DNA of 51,515 nucleotides from DATATV01 sp035551355 (GTDB taxonomy: Bacteria; Actinomycetota; Actinomycetes; Mycobacteriales; Pseudonocardiaceae), in assembly GCA_035551355.1 (NCBI GenBank), contig DASZNF010000075.1:1-51515 (forward strand), in the 5' to 3' direction. Shown here piece after piece: positions 8,618-16,910 of the stretch. The position numbers were made by a program, and so were the translations under genes. The notes beneath the pieces were generated by a model that saw only the letters and a program-made list of their open reading frames with translations, made no database searches and was not told where the DNA came from. The first letter of the stretch is position 1. Every line of letters starts with the position of its first letter.

Positions 8618-11600
8618 ATGTGGGCTTTCCGCAATCCCTGCCTTGTCCTGACCGGCGTCGCGGTCACCTTACTGGCCACCGTGACGCCCGTCGCTGCCGC
8701 CTCGGCCACCACTCAGACCACCTCCGCGGTGATCGTGGTGATGCGCGCGCAGCATCCCGACCTGAAGCCGAAAACCCAGACCCAGCAACGAGAACAGGCC
8801 GTCACCGCGGACCAGTCCGGAGTGCTGGCCGACCTCCGCGCGCACGGCGCGACCGGTATCGAGCAGTTCGACACGGTCAGCGCGGTGGCCGCGAAGACCA
8901 CCCCCGACGAAGTGGACCGGCTCCGGGCCGACCCAGCGGTGGCCGCGGTCGTGCCGGACCGGTTCATCCCGCTGCCCGCCCAGGCCGACGCCGCGCCCCA
9001 GCAGCCGGGCGGTAGATCGAACTCGGCCGCCCAACTGTGCCCGGCGAATCCGGCCAAACCATTACTGGAACCGGACGCGCTGAGCGTCACGAATACCGAG
9101 TCCGCCGATCCGAACGCACCGCAGGCCCATTCCCTGGCTACCGGAAAAGGCGTGCGGGTCGCGTTTCTCGCGGACGGCCTCGACATCGACAATCCGGATT
9201 TCATCCGTAAGGACGGCAGTCACGTCTTCTTCGACTACCAGGACTTCTCCGGCGACGGCACCGGTGACGACAGCGGCGGCGACGAGGCCTTCGGCGACGC
9301 CAGTTCCCTTGCCGCACAAGGAAACCAGACCTACGACCTGAGCACGGCGTTGCCCAACGCCGGGTTGCCGGCCGGGTGCACGTTCCGGGTGCGCGGGTTC
9401 GCGCCGGACGCGTCGCTGGCCGCCATCAAGGTGTTCGGCCAGTACGGCACCACCGAATCGGCTTTCGTGCGCGGTATCGACTACGCGGTCACCGTGGACA
9501 AAGTGGACGTCCTGAGTGAATCGTTTGGCGGCAACCCGTTCCCGGACACCTCGGATGACCCGGTCAGCCTGGCCGACCAGGCCGCCATCGACGCCGGCGT
9601 GACCGTGGTGGCCTCCAGCGGCGACTCCGGCATCTCCGGCACGGTCGGCTCGCCGGCCAGCGTGCCGGACGTGATCGCCGCGGGCGCGACCACCGCCTAC
9701 CGGCTCAACGCCATGAACAAGGGCTACGCCGGTTACGTCGACGACAACATCACCGGCCTGTCCTCCGGCGGTGCGACCCTGGACGACAAGTACGTGGACC
9801 TGGTGGCGCCCGGCATGACCGGTATGGCGGTGTGCACGCCGAACCCGAAGTACTGGAGTTCCTGTAGTACGACCACCGAGGTGTTCGGCGGGACCAGCCA
9901 GTCCGCGCCGTTCATCGCGGGCGCCTCGGCCCTGGTCATCCAGGCCTACAGCCAGGCTCATCACGGCGCCAAACCATCTCCTGAGCAGGTCAAACAGCTG
10001 CTCACCGGCACCGCGACCGACCTGAACGCACCGGCCGACCAGCAGGGCGCCGGGTTGCTGAACAGCTACGCCGCGGTGCGTGCGGCGGCCGATTCCGGCA
10101 GCGGCGCGCTGATCCCCTCGGCCACCCAGCTGGACCTGACCGGCCCGGCCGGCAGCGTGCAGCACACCTCGGTGACCCTGACCAACAGCGCCGACCGGCC
10201 GCAGGCCGTGCTGGCCACCTCGCGCGCCGAAGGCCGGCAGACCTTCCAGGTGAACACCACCGAACAGGTGACCGGCGCCACCGGGCACGTCGGCGGGCCG
10301 GGCGAGGACCCGACCGCCGCTCCCGCGTACTCCTTCACCGTGCCCGCGGGCACCCCGTGGCTGGACGCGGAGATGACCTGGCCGGGCACGGCGACCTCCG
10401 GGCAGCTGGCCATCGAGCTGTTCGATCCGGCCGGGCGCCTGGTGCAGGAGTCCTACGACTACGGGTTCACCGACTACCAGCACATCGGCGTGCACAATCC
10501 GGCGCCGGGCAGGTGGACCGAGCAGATCCTTTGGGACAACGGCCGCGACCACTTCCAGGAACCGTTGCCCACCGCGGGTTCCTACCGGGGCGCGATCGCG
10601 CTGCGGGTCACCGGAAGCGACTGGAGCAGCGCCGGGGTCGCCCCACAGGCGAAGGTGATCCCGGCCCACGGCTCGGCCACCTTCAACCTGGCCGTGCCGC
10701 TGGCCCAGCAGGCCGGGGACGCACCCGCATCCATCCAGTTCGACTCGAACACCGGCACCCACCTGTCCCTGCCGGTGGCCCGGCGTTCGCTGATCCCCAC
10801 CGACGGCCGCGGTTCGTTCGCCGCGACCATCACCGGCGGAGTCGGCCGCGGCCTGGACCAGTACCGCGGCTTCTTCCTGGATGTGCCTGCCGGCAAGCAG
10901 AACATGACCGTCGACCTGAACACCCCGGATCCGGGCACCCGGCTGAACTTCTTCCTGGTCAGCCCTTCGGGTGAGATCCTGTCCGGGGACACCAACGCGG
11001 TGGAGACGGCCTGGAACAACGGAACCGCGTCGCCGACGAAGGCGGCCACGCTGACGGTGAACCAGCCGGTGGCCGGGCGCTGGCAGCTGATCGTGTTGCT
11101 GTCCGGCAATTCCAGCGGTCACGAGTTCAGTGAGCAGGTCGGCGGCCGGGTCGTGTTCAACGCGGTGCGGGCGCACGCCAACAACCTGCCGGGCAACCCG
11201 GCCCGCACCCTGCCCGCACACCGGGCGGCGAGCGCGTCGGTGACGGTCACCAACACCGGATCGGCCGGGGCGTACTACTTCCTCGACCCCCGGCTGACCG
11301 GCCAGACCGCGACCACGCTGACCCCGGTGGCCGGGGACAGCACCATCGGCCTGCCCGAGGACAAGTCGGCCACCTCGGACCCGAGCTGGCTGGTTCCGCC
11401 GCACACCAGCGGGTTGACCGAAACCGTGCACGCCAGCCTGCCGGTGGACGTCGACCTGCTCTACGGGGACGGCAACCCGGAGGTGTTCGCGGCCTCCTCG
11501 GGCGGCACCGACACGGTGGACACCACGCACGCCGATCAGCTCGCCTTCGGTTACTGGTTCACCGGTATCGGCGAGATCGGCCCGTTCGCCACGGACGCGC

Positions 11601-11881
11601 AACCGGGCACGGCGAGCATCGCGCTGGCCGCGCGGACGCAGCCGTTCGACCCGGCGATCTCCTCGGGTACCGGTGACTTCTGGTCCCGGGCGGCCGGCGG
11701 TTCGGCCGGTGACGCCGTGTTCGTGCCCGCGGGCGCCACAGTCACCATCCCGGTGACCATCACGCCGAATGCCGCCCGCGGCACGGTGGTGCGCGGCACC
11801 ATTTATGTGGACACCATGAACAATCTGGCCGGCCAGGGTTCGGAGGTGACCGGAATCCCGTATTCGTACACGGTCGGTTAA
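8618..11881 (+). CDS. secreted subtilisin-fold (S8-like) peptidase with sedolisin-like active-site motifs
   Basis: A 1087-residue exported protein with a signal peptide ending near PVAAASA, an inhibitor-like prodomain, a subtilisin-fold domain (about 175-480), then long beta-rich C-terminal domains. Asp186 (ADGLDID) and Ser427 (FGGTSQSAPFIAG) match S8 motifs. The S8 histidine motif (HGTHVAG) is absent; the matching place reads DEAFGDASSLAAQG, which has Glu223 and Asp227 in the E-x-x-x-D spacing of sedolisins. The oxyanion position is SSGDSG with Asp336, again as in S53, instead of SSGN. The start has AGGA upstream. Automatic annotation would likely say S8 peptidase; the chemistry may be serine-carboxyl or the protein may be inactive. 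Confidence 0.82.
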   Translation: MWAFRNPCLVLTGVAVTLLATVTPVAAASATTQTTSAVIVVMRAQHPDLKPKTQTQQREQAVTADQSGVLADLRAHGATGIEQFDTVSAVAAKTTPDEVDRLRADPAVAAVVPDRFIPLPAQADAAPQQPGGRSNSAAQLCPANPAKPLLEPDALSVTNTESADPNAPQAHSLATGKGVRVAFLADGLDIDNPDFIRKDGSHVFFDYQDFSGDGTGDDSGGDEAFGDASSLAAQGNQTYDLSTALPNAGLPAGCTFRVRGFAPDASLAAIKVFGQYGTTESAFVRGIDYAVTVDKVDVLSESFGGNPFPDTSDDPVSLADQAAIDAGVTVVASSGDSGISGTVGSPASVPDVIAAGATTAYRLNAMNKGYAGYVDDNITGLSSGGATLDDKYVDLVAPGMTGMAVCTPNPKYWSSCSTTTEVFGGTSQSAPFIAGASALVIQAYSQAHHGAKPSPEQVKQLLTGTATDLNAPADQQGAGLLNSYAAVRAAADSGSGALIPSATQLDLTGPAGSVQHTSVTLTNSADRPQAVLATSRAEGRQTFQVNTTEQVTGATGHVGGPGEDPTAAPAYSFTVPAGTPWLDAEMTWPGTATSGQLAIELFDPAGRLVQESYDYGFTDYQHIGVHNPAPGRWTEQILWDNGRDHFQEPLPTAGSYRGAIALRVTGSDWSSAGVAPQAKVIPAHGSATFNLAVPLAQQAGDAPASIQFDSNTGTHLSLPVARRSLIPTDGRGSFAATITGGVGRGLDQYRGFFLDVPAGKQNMTVDLNTPDPGTRLNFFLVSPSGEILSGDTNAVETAWNNGTASPTKAATLTVNQPVAGRWQLIVLLSGNSSGHEFSEQVGGRVVFNAVRAHANNLPGNPARTLPAHRAASASVTVTNTGSAGAYYFLDPRLTGQTATTLTPVAGDSTIGLPEDKSATSDPSWLVPPHTSGLTETVHASLPVDVDLLYGDGNPEVFAASSGGTDTVDTTHADQLAFGYWFTGIGEIGPFATDAQPGTASIALAARTQPFDPAISSGTGDFWSRAAGGSAGDAVFVPAGATVTIPVTITPNAARGTVVRGTIYVDTMNNLAGQGSEVTGIPYSYTVG

Positions 11882-11914
11882 CGATCGGGCACGCACCGCC
11901 GAAAGGTGGTCATC

Positions 11915-11944
11915 AGCGGGACACGGAGGTATCCGTGTCCCGCT
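11915..11944 (+). terminator. 13-bp perfect hairpin after the S8-like gene
   Basis: AGCGGGACACGGA at 11915-11927 pairs with 11932-11944 around the loop GGTA, 34 bases after the stop. It is a strong intrinsic terminator candidate without a T-tract. Confidence 0.8.
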
Positions 11945-11958
11945 GGGCGTCTCCTGTG

Positions 11959-12000
11959 CGATACCGCGCCCCACGGATGTCGAACTGGGGCGCGGTATCG
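11959..12000 (+). promoter_or_regulatory. 15-bp perfect hairpin directly upstream of the C1 peptidase Shine-Dalgarno
   Basis: CGATACCGCGCCCCA at 11959-11973 pairs perfectly with 11986-12000, leaving a 12-base loop. The ribosome-binding site GAAGGAGAA begins about two bases later. The structure could be a second terminator or a stabiliser of the 5' end. It could also be a regulatory element or operator controlling the peptidase. Confidence 0.6.
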
Positions 12001-12018
12001 CCGAAGGAGAAAACAATC

Positions 12019-12828
12019 ATGACGAGCCCGAGACCCCGGAAGATCGCGCGATACGGCTGGATTCCCGATCTGCCCGACGCGCGCGATCATCTGTATTCCG
12101 TGCCCGAGCCGGTGAGCGCCGCACTGCCGTCCACTGTGGATCTGCGCGCCGGCCTGCCGGACTGCTACGACCAGGGCAAGATCGGCAGCTGCACGGCCAA
12201 TTCCATCGCCGGGGCGGTGGAGTTCGCGCTGCGCAAGGAAAACCTGCCCGACTTCGTCCCGTCCCGGTTGTTCATCTACTACAACGAGCGGGCCATGGAG
12301 GGCCACGTCGGCACCGACTCGGGCGCGCAGATCCGGGACGGCATCAAGAGCGTCGGCACCCTGGGGGTGTGCCCGGAGACGGAGTGGCCCTACGAGGCGG
12401 TGCAGGCCGACGCGAACGGCAACTTCCCGGCCGGTTCCCGGGAGGCGACCAAGCCCTCGGCGCAGTGCTACGAGGACGCGCTGAAGAACAAGGTCACCAG
12501 CTACCAGCGGATCACCCCGGTGCTGGACCAGTTGCGCGGCTGCCTGGCCGCGGGCTGGCCGTTCTGCTTCGGGTTCACCGTGTACGAGAGCTTCGAGAGC
12601 CAGCAGGTGGCGCAGACCGGCGTGGCGCCGTTGCCGCAGCCGCACGAGCAGGTGCTGGGCGGGCACGCGGTGCTCGCGGTCGGCTACGACGACGCGCAGC
12701 AGCGGTTCCTGGTGCGCAACTCCTGGGGCACCGGATGGGGCCAGCACGGCTACTTCACCCTGCCGTATGCCTATCTGACCAACTCCGGGCTGGCCTCGGA
12801 CTTCTGGACCGTGCGGGTCGTCGCCTGA
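12019..12828 (+). CDS. papain-like C1 family cysteine peptidase, no signal peptide
   Basis: A 269-residue protein covering the papain-fold core. The oxyanion Gln and nucleophile Cys58 lie in QGKIGSCTANS; the catalytic His216 is in GGHAVLAVGYD and Asn234 in VRNSWGTGWG. The N-terminus (MTSPRPRKIARYGWIPDLPD) has neither a secretion signal nor a propeptide, so the enzyme is probably cytoplasmic or exported by another route. The ATG at 12019 has GAAGGAGAA eight bases upstream, which rules out the longer in-frame start at 11935. It sits alone between a hairpin and a terminator-like structure. The substrate is unknown. Confidence 0.88.
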   Translation: MTSPRPRKIARYGWIPDLPDARDHLYSVPEPVSAALPSTVDLRAGLPDCYDQGKIGSCTANSIAGAVEFALRKENLPDFVPSRLFIYYNERAMEGHVGTDSGAQIRDGIKSVGTLGVCPETEWPYEAVQADANGNFPAGSREATKPSAQCYEDALKNKVTSYQRITPVLDQLRGCLAAGWPFCFGFTVYESFESQQVAQTGVAPLPQPHEQVLGGHAVLAVGYDDAQQRFLVRNSWGTGWGQHGYFTLPYAYLTNSGLASDFWTVRVVA

Positions 12829-12855
12829 GCGGCGCGTAGTACGTGTTGTGTTCGG

Positions 12856-12889
12856 TGCGGCCGGCGCGGGAGTTTCCCCACCGGCCGCA
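12856..12889 (+). terminator. terminator-like stem after the C1 peptidase
   Basis: TGCGGCCGG at 12856-12864 pairs with CCGGCCGCA at 12881-12889. A smaller GGGA/TCCC stem lies inside the loop. It falls between the C1 peptidase and the KstR-type promoter. Confidence 0.6.
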
Positions 12890-12901
12890 ACAACTGTGTC
12901 A

Positions 12902-12931
12902 TTGACCCTGAGTTAGAACGTGTTCTAGTGT
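12902..12931 (+). promoter_or_regulatory. promoter with -35 and -10, leaderless start
   Basis: TTGACC at 12902-12907 and TAGTGT at 12926-12931 are 18 bases apart. Six bases later comes the GTG at 12938 of the DUF1214 gene, with no Shine-Dalgarno, so transcription probably starts at the start codon. Confidence 0.75.
12914..12927 (+). promoter_or_regulatory. KstR-type operator
   Basis: TAGAACGTGTTCTA is a perfect palindrome and matches the published KstR consensus TNNAACNNGTTNNA at every fixed position. KstR is the TetR-family repressor of steroid catabolism, released by a cholesterol-derived CoA thioester. The site fills the spacer and touches the -10 of the promoter, ideal for repression. 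No kstR gene is in the window. Confidence 0.85.
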
Positions 12932-12937
12932 GGCCGG

Positions 12938-14101
12938 GTGCTTACCCAGGCGTTCGCGGACGCGGTGGCCGAGGCGGAGAAACTCATCGCCGAGGCGCCC
13001 CACATCCGCACCGAGCAGGACCTGCTGGAGGGCTACGACTACCTGGCCGGCAGCATTCGAGCCGTGCTCGGGCTGGCCTGGGCCTACGAACGCGACTATC
13101 CCTACTTCGTGTCCTCCACCGGCCCATACACCAAGATGGGCCTGGACAACCCGGACACGCTGTACTTCCACGCCAACATCCGGGAGAACGCGGAGTACGT
13201 GGTCACCGGCCGGCGGGGCAGCACGACCGATCTGAGTTTCCAGATCCTCAAGGGCGACTACTCCCCGGTGGACGTGCCGGACAGCCTGACCGCGTTCGAC
13301 GACCGGGCGTTCGACATCAATTCCGACGGCAGCTACGAGATCCGGTTCGGCCCCGGCCAGGAGGGCCCGAACCACTTCACCCTCGGCCCCGGCTCGTCCA
13401 TGCTGGTGGTGCGCGAGGTCTACCACGACTGGGCCACCGAACGGCGCGGCACCATCCGCATCCACCGCGCCGACAAACTCGGCGGCGCCCCGGTCCCGCC
13501 GGACAGGGACGCGCTGGCCAAACGGTACGGCGTGGCGGGCAAGATGCTACTGGGCCGGCTGCGCACCTTCCTGGCCTTCCCCGAGTGGTTCTACCTCAAG
13601 CTGCCGGTCAACACGCTGACCGAGCCACGCCGCACCCCCGGCGGCCTGTCCACCCAGTTCTCCTCGGTGGGCCACTACGAACTCGACGACGACACCGCCA
13701 TGGTGGTCACCGTGCCCGCGTCGGACGCGCCCTACCAGGGCATCCAGCTCGGCACCCCGTGGTACATCTCGCTGGACTACATCAACCACCAGACCAGCCT
13801 CACCGTGCCACAGTCCCGGGTGGACCCGGACGGCAAGATCCGGTTCGTGATCAGCGAGCGCGATCCCGGGGTGGCCAACTGGCTGGAGCGCACCGGGCAC
13901 GACCGCGGTTACGTGCAGCTGCGCTGGCAGCGGCTGTCCCGCGAACTGACCGCTCAGGACGGCCCCACGGTCGACCTGATCCCGGTGGACGAACTACCCG
14001 GGAAACTCCCCCACTACGAACAATCGCGGATCTCCGAGGACGAGTGGCGCGCCCGGATCGCCGCCCGTCAGGCCGCGGTCGCCGACCGGATGCTGGGCTG
14101 A
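12938..14101 (+). CDS. DUF1214-domain protein, first gene of a KstR-type operon
   Basis: A 387-residue soluble protein without signal peptide or membrane helix. I recognise it as the DUF1214 type from LAWAYERDYPYF, the NPDTLYFHANI segment and the later LGTPWYISLDYINHQTS. The biochemical function is not established. The order DUF1214 - SDR - sulfotransferase, with similar lengths, recalls Mycobacterium tuberculosis Rv3531c-Rv3530c-Rv3529c, which I recall as KstR-controlled. The GTG start lies six bases after the -10 box, and the stop is four bases before the next gene. A role in handling sterol or steroid-derived intermediates is inferred from the operator. Confidence 0.8.
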   Translation: MLTQAFADAVAEAEKLIAEAPHIRTEQDLLEGYDYLAGSIRAVLGLAWAYERDYPYFVSSTGPYTKMGLDNPDTLYFHANIRENAEYVVTGRRGSTTDLSFQILKGDYSPVDVPDSLTAFDDRAFDINSDGSYEIRFGPGQEGPNHFTLGPGSSMLVVREVYHDWATERRGTIRIHRADKLGGAPVPPDRDALAKRYGVAGKMLLGRLRTFLAFPEWFYLKLPVNTLTEPRRTPGGLSTQFSSVGHYELDDDTAMVVTVPASDAPYQGIQLGTPWYISLDYINHQTSLTVPQSRVDPDGKIRFVISERDPGVANWLERTGHDRGYVQLRWQRLSRELTAQDGPTVDLIPVDELPGKLPHYEQSRISEDEWRARIAARQAAVADRMLG

Positions 14102-14105
14102 GCCG

Positions 14106-14885
14106 ATGACCGTACTGACCGGCAAAGTCGTTGTGGTGTCCGGCATCGGACCCGGCCTCGGCCGATCGATCGCGGTGCGGTGCGCCAACGCGGGCGCCGA
14201 CGTGGTGCTGGCCGCGCGCACCGAGTCGCGGCTGACCGAGGTGGCGCAGGAGGTCAAGGACCTGGGGCGCAAGGCACTCACGGTGCCCACCGACATCACC
14301 GACGAGGACAGCGCGGCCAATCTGGTGCGCGCCGCGACCGACGAGTTCGGCCGGGTGGACACGGTGGTGCACAACGCGTTCGCCATGCCGCCGATGGCCA
14401 ACCTGAGCGACACCGACCTGTCGGCGATCCGGCCCTCGTTCGAGACCAACGTGTTCGCGGTGCTGCGGCTGACCAGGCTGTTCGTGCCCGCGCTGACCGA
14501 GTCGGCCGGCTCGGTGGTGATGATCAATTCCTCGGTGCTGCGGCATTCCCGGCGCACCTTCGGCGCGTACAAGATGACCAAGGCCAGCCTGCTGGCGCTG
14601 GCCCAGAGCCTGGCCACCGAGCTGGGTCCCAAGGGCATCCGGGTGAACTCGGTGGCCCCGGGCTACATCTGGGCCGACTCGCTGAAGTGGTATTTCGGTT
14701 ACCTGGCCGAAAAACGCGGCAGCACGCCGGAGGCGGTCTACCAGGAAACGGCCCAGACCATCGACCTGCGCAAGCTGCCCGAACCCGACGAGATCGCCGA
14801 TGCCGTGGTCATGCTGGCTTCCGACCTGGCCCGGATCATCACCGGCCAGTGCCTGGACGTCAACGGCGGCGAGTTCCACCACTGA
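14106..14885 (+). CDS. SDR-family oxidoreductase in the KstR-type operon
   Basis: A 259-residue classical short-chain dehydrogenase. The NAD(P)-binding motif is the variant GIGPGLGR near the N-terminus, and the catalytic pair is Tyr155 and Lys159 (YKMTK), with Ser in MINSSVLR. The end (GQCLDVNGGEFHH) is typical of classical SDRs. It follows the DUF1214 gene by four bases. Similarity in position and size to Rv3530c is from memory. The likely reaction is a hydroxy/keto interconversion on a steroid-derived or lipid substrate; the substrate is inference. Confidence 0.85.
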   Translation: MTVLTGKVVVVSGIGPGLGRSIAVRCANAGADVVLAARTESRLTEVAQEVKDLGRKALTVPTDITDEDSAANLVRAATDEFGRVDTVVHNAFAMPPMANLSDTDLSAIRPSFETNVFAVLRLTRLFVPALTESAGSVVMINSSVLRHSRRTFGAYKMTKASLLALAQSLATELGPKGIRVNSVAPGYIWADSLKWYFGYLAEKRGSTPEAVYQETAQTIDLRKLPEPDEIADAVVMLASDLARIITGQCLDVNGGEFHH

Positions 14886-14900
14886 CCCGAAGGACCAGCG

Positions 14901-16064
14901 ATGACGACGATCGGCCGGGAAAACGTTGGCACCGTTGACGATCTGCACGCCTCGGCGGCGAAGATCACCGGACTGGAGGATTTCGGCGCCGCCGACTACC
15001 GGGAGGGCCTGGCCGTCCTGCTGGAGTCCTACGCCGAGGACGCCGGGCTGACTCCGCTGGGCAACAAGGTGAAGCGGGCCTTCCTGCGCGGGGCGCTGGC
15101 CGCCCGGCAGATCTCCGAGGCGGCCTGGAAGCAGTACCCCGAGCACGCCGAAGTGCGCATCGACCGGCCGATCTTCGTCACCGGCCTGCCCCGCACCGGC
15201 ACCACCGCGCTGCACCGGCTGCTCACCGAGGACCCGGCCCACCAGGGCCTGCAGGTGTGGCTGACCGAGGTGCCGCAACCCCGCCCGCCCCGGGAGACCT
15301 GGGCCGACAACCCGGTGTACCGGCACATCCAGGCCGGTTATCAGCAGCACCATGTGGAACACCCGGAGTTCATGGGCCTGCACTACATGTCCGCGGACAT
15401 GGTCGAGGAGTGCTGGCAGCTGCTGCGCCAGTCGATGACCTCGGTCTCCTACGAATGCCTTGCCCATCTGCCGACCTACTCCCAGTGGCTGTCCACACAG
15501 GACTGGAGCACGGCCTATCACCGGCACCGCAAGAACCTCGCGCTGATCGGCTTGCCGGACAAAGATCGCCGCTGGGTGCTGAAGAATCCCAGCCACCTGT
15601 TCGCGCTGGACGCGTTGTTCGAGGCCTACCCGGACGCGCTGGTGATCCAGACCCATCGCGCGCCGCGCACCATCATCGCCTCGGTGTGCAGCCTGACCGA
15701 GCAGGCCGCGGCCGGCTGGTCGGAGACCTTCCACGGCGAGACCGTCGGCCGCGACCAGCTGGAACTGTGGGCGCGCGGGCTGGACGAGTTCACCGCGGCC
15801 CGGGCCAAGTACGACCAGGCCCAGTTCTGCGACGTGTACTACGAGGACTTCCGGGCCGATCCGGTCGGCACGGTCGAGGGCATCTATCGAAAGTTCGACC
15901 TGCCCTGGACCGAGGCCGCCCGCGCGGCGATGGCCGCGGTGGTCACCGAGCAGCGCGAGGGCAAGGCCAAACCGATACACCGCTACCAACTCGCCGATTT
16001 CGGCCTGACCGAGGCGCAGGTCGACGAGCGGTTCGCCCGCTACCTGGCCGAACACGACCGCTGA
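14901..16064 (+). CDS. sulfotransferase-family protein in the KstR-type operon
   Basis: A 387-residue cytoplasmic protein. The PAPS-binding loop is readable at about residues 92-104 as FVTGLPRTGTTALHRLL, and a 3'-phosphate-binding segment follows later (HRAPRTIIASVCSL). The C-terminus contains YEDFRADPVGTVEGIY, usual for this family. GAAGGA precedes the ATG. It ends the three-gene unit and would correspond to Rv3529c in the mycobacterial arrangement. Whether it transfers sulfate to a sterol-derived alcohol or binds another nucleotide-activated group is not known. Confidence 0.83.
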   Translation: MTTIGRENVGTVDDLHASAAKITGLEDFGAADYREGLAVLLESYAEDAGLTPLGNKVKRAFLRGALAARQISEAAWKQYPEHAEVRIDRPIFVTGLPRTGTTALHRLLTEDPAHQGLQVWLTEVPQPRPPRETWADNPVYRHIQAGYQQHHVEHPEFMGLHYMSADMVEECWQLLRQSMTSVSYECLAHLPTYSQWLSTQDWSTAYHRHRKNLALIGLPDKDRRWVLKNPSHLFALDALFEAYPDALVIQTHRAPRTIIASVCSLTEQAAAGWSETFHGETVGRDQLELWARGLDEFTAARAKYDQAQFCDVYYEDFRADPVGTVEGIYRKFDLPWTEAARAAMAAVVTEQREGKAKPIHRYQLADFGLTEAQVDERFARYLAEHDR

Positions 16065-16102
16065 GCGACGCCGATTCCGGCCCGTCTGGCACACTGCCGC
16101 GG

Positions 16103-16846
16103 GTGAGCAAAACGGTGTTGTTGCTGGGCGGTCGCAGTGAGATCGGGCTGGCCGTGACCGAGCGACTGGTCAGGCAGGGCGCGGACACGGTGGTGCTGGC
16201 CGCGCGGCGCAGCGCGAACCTCGACGACGAGGTGGCCCGGCTGTTGCGGGCCGGGGCGGCCACGGTGGACCGGGCCGAGTTCGACGCCGACTTCCTGGCC
16301 GGGCACCAGGCCGTGCTGGACAAGATCGTGGCCGAGTACGGCCGGCTGGACGTGGTGGTCACCGCGTTCGGCATCCTGGGCGACCAGCAGCGGGCCGAGA
16401 CCGACGCGGCCCACGCGGTGGCCATCGCGCACACCGACTACCTCGCCCACGTCAGCATCCTGTCTCTGGTGGCGAACCTGTTGCGGGGCCAGGGTTCCGG
16501 GCAACTGGTGGTGTTCTCCTCGGTGGCCGGGACGCGGGTGCGCCGGGCGAACTACGTGTACGGCTCGGCCAAGGCCGGGCTGGACGGATTCGCCAGCGGC
16601 CTTACCGACGCGCTGCACGGCAGCGGGGTGCAGCTGTTGACCGTGCGGCCCGGTTTCGTGATCGGCAGGATGACCGAGGGCATGCCGCCGGCGCCGCTGT
16701 CCTCCACCGCCGATCAGGTCGCGGACGCCACCGTGGTCGCGCTGGCCAAGGGCCGCCGTGAGGTGTGGGTGCCATGGCCGCTGCGTCCGGTGTTCTCCCT
16801 GATGCGCCTGCTGCCCCGCGCGCTGTGGCGCAGGATGCCCCGCTGA
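16103..16846 (+). CDS. SDR reductase resembling DprE2
   Basis: A 247-residue SDR. The cofactor motif is LLLGGRSEIGLA, with Gly-Gly-x-Ser-Glu-Ile-Gly as in DprE2, the decaprenylphosphoryl-2-keto-ribose reductase of arabinan precursor synthesis. The segment GTRVRRANYVYGSAKAGLDGF, with Tyr153 and Lys157, is strikingly close to mycobacterial DprE2. The C-terminus (VWVPWPLRPVF ... LPRALWRRMP) also fits. The GTG start at 16103 lies 38 bases after the sulfotransferase stop, so it may be read from the KstR-type promoter. No DprE1 oxidase is adjacent, so it could be the true DprE2 or a paralogue with another substrate. Confidence 0.75.
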   Translation: MSKTVLLLGGRSEIGLAVTERLVRQGADTVVLAARRSANLDDEVARLLRAGAATVDRAEFDADFLAGHQAVLDKIVAEYGRLDVVVTAFGILGDQQRAETDAAHAVAIAHTDYLAHVSILSLVANLLRGQGSGQLVVFSSVAGTRVRRANYVYGSAKAGLDGFASGLTDALHGSGVQLLTVRPGFVIGRMTEGMPPAPLSSTADQVADATVVALAKGRREVWVPWPLRPVFSLMRLLPRALWRRMPR

Positions 16847-16899
16847 GTCACCGGAACGAGCGAGGCGAGGGTCACTGGATCAGCGGCCTGCGCCGGGCT

Positions 16900-16905
16900 T
16901 AGGGT
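16900..16905 (+). promoter_or_regulatory. -10 hexamer of a leaderless promoter
   Basis: TAGGGT lies five bases before the ATG at 16911 of the PPOX gene. There is no Shine-Dalgarno. A weak -35 (CTGGAT, 16875-16880) is 19 bases upstream. Confidence 0.5.
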
Positions 16906-16910
16906 TGGTT

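Noticed and set aside
9062..12016. Long minus-strand ORF opposite the S8-like gene
   Set aside because: Same reason: no motif, shadow composition, and the real gene is on the plus strand.
12019..12828. Start of the C1 peptidase at 11935
   Set aside because: The longer start would place the strong hairpin inside the coding sequence and has no ribosome-binding site, whereas 12019 has GAAGGAGAA.
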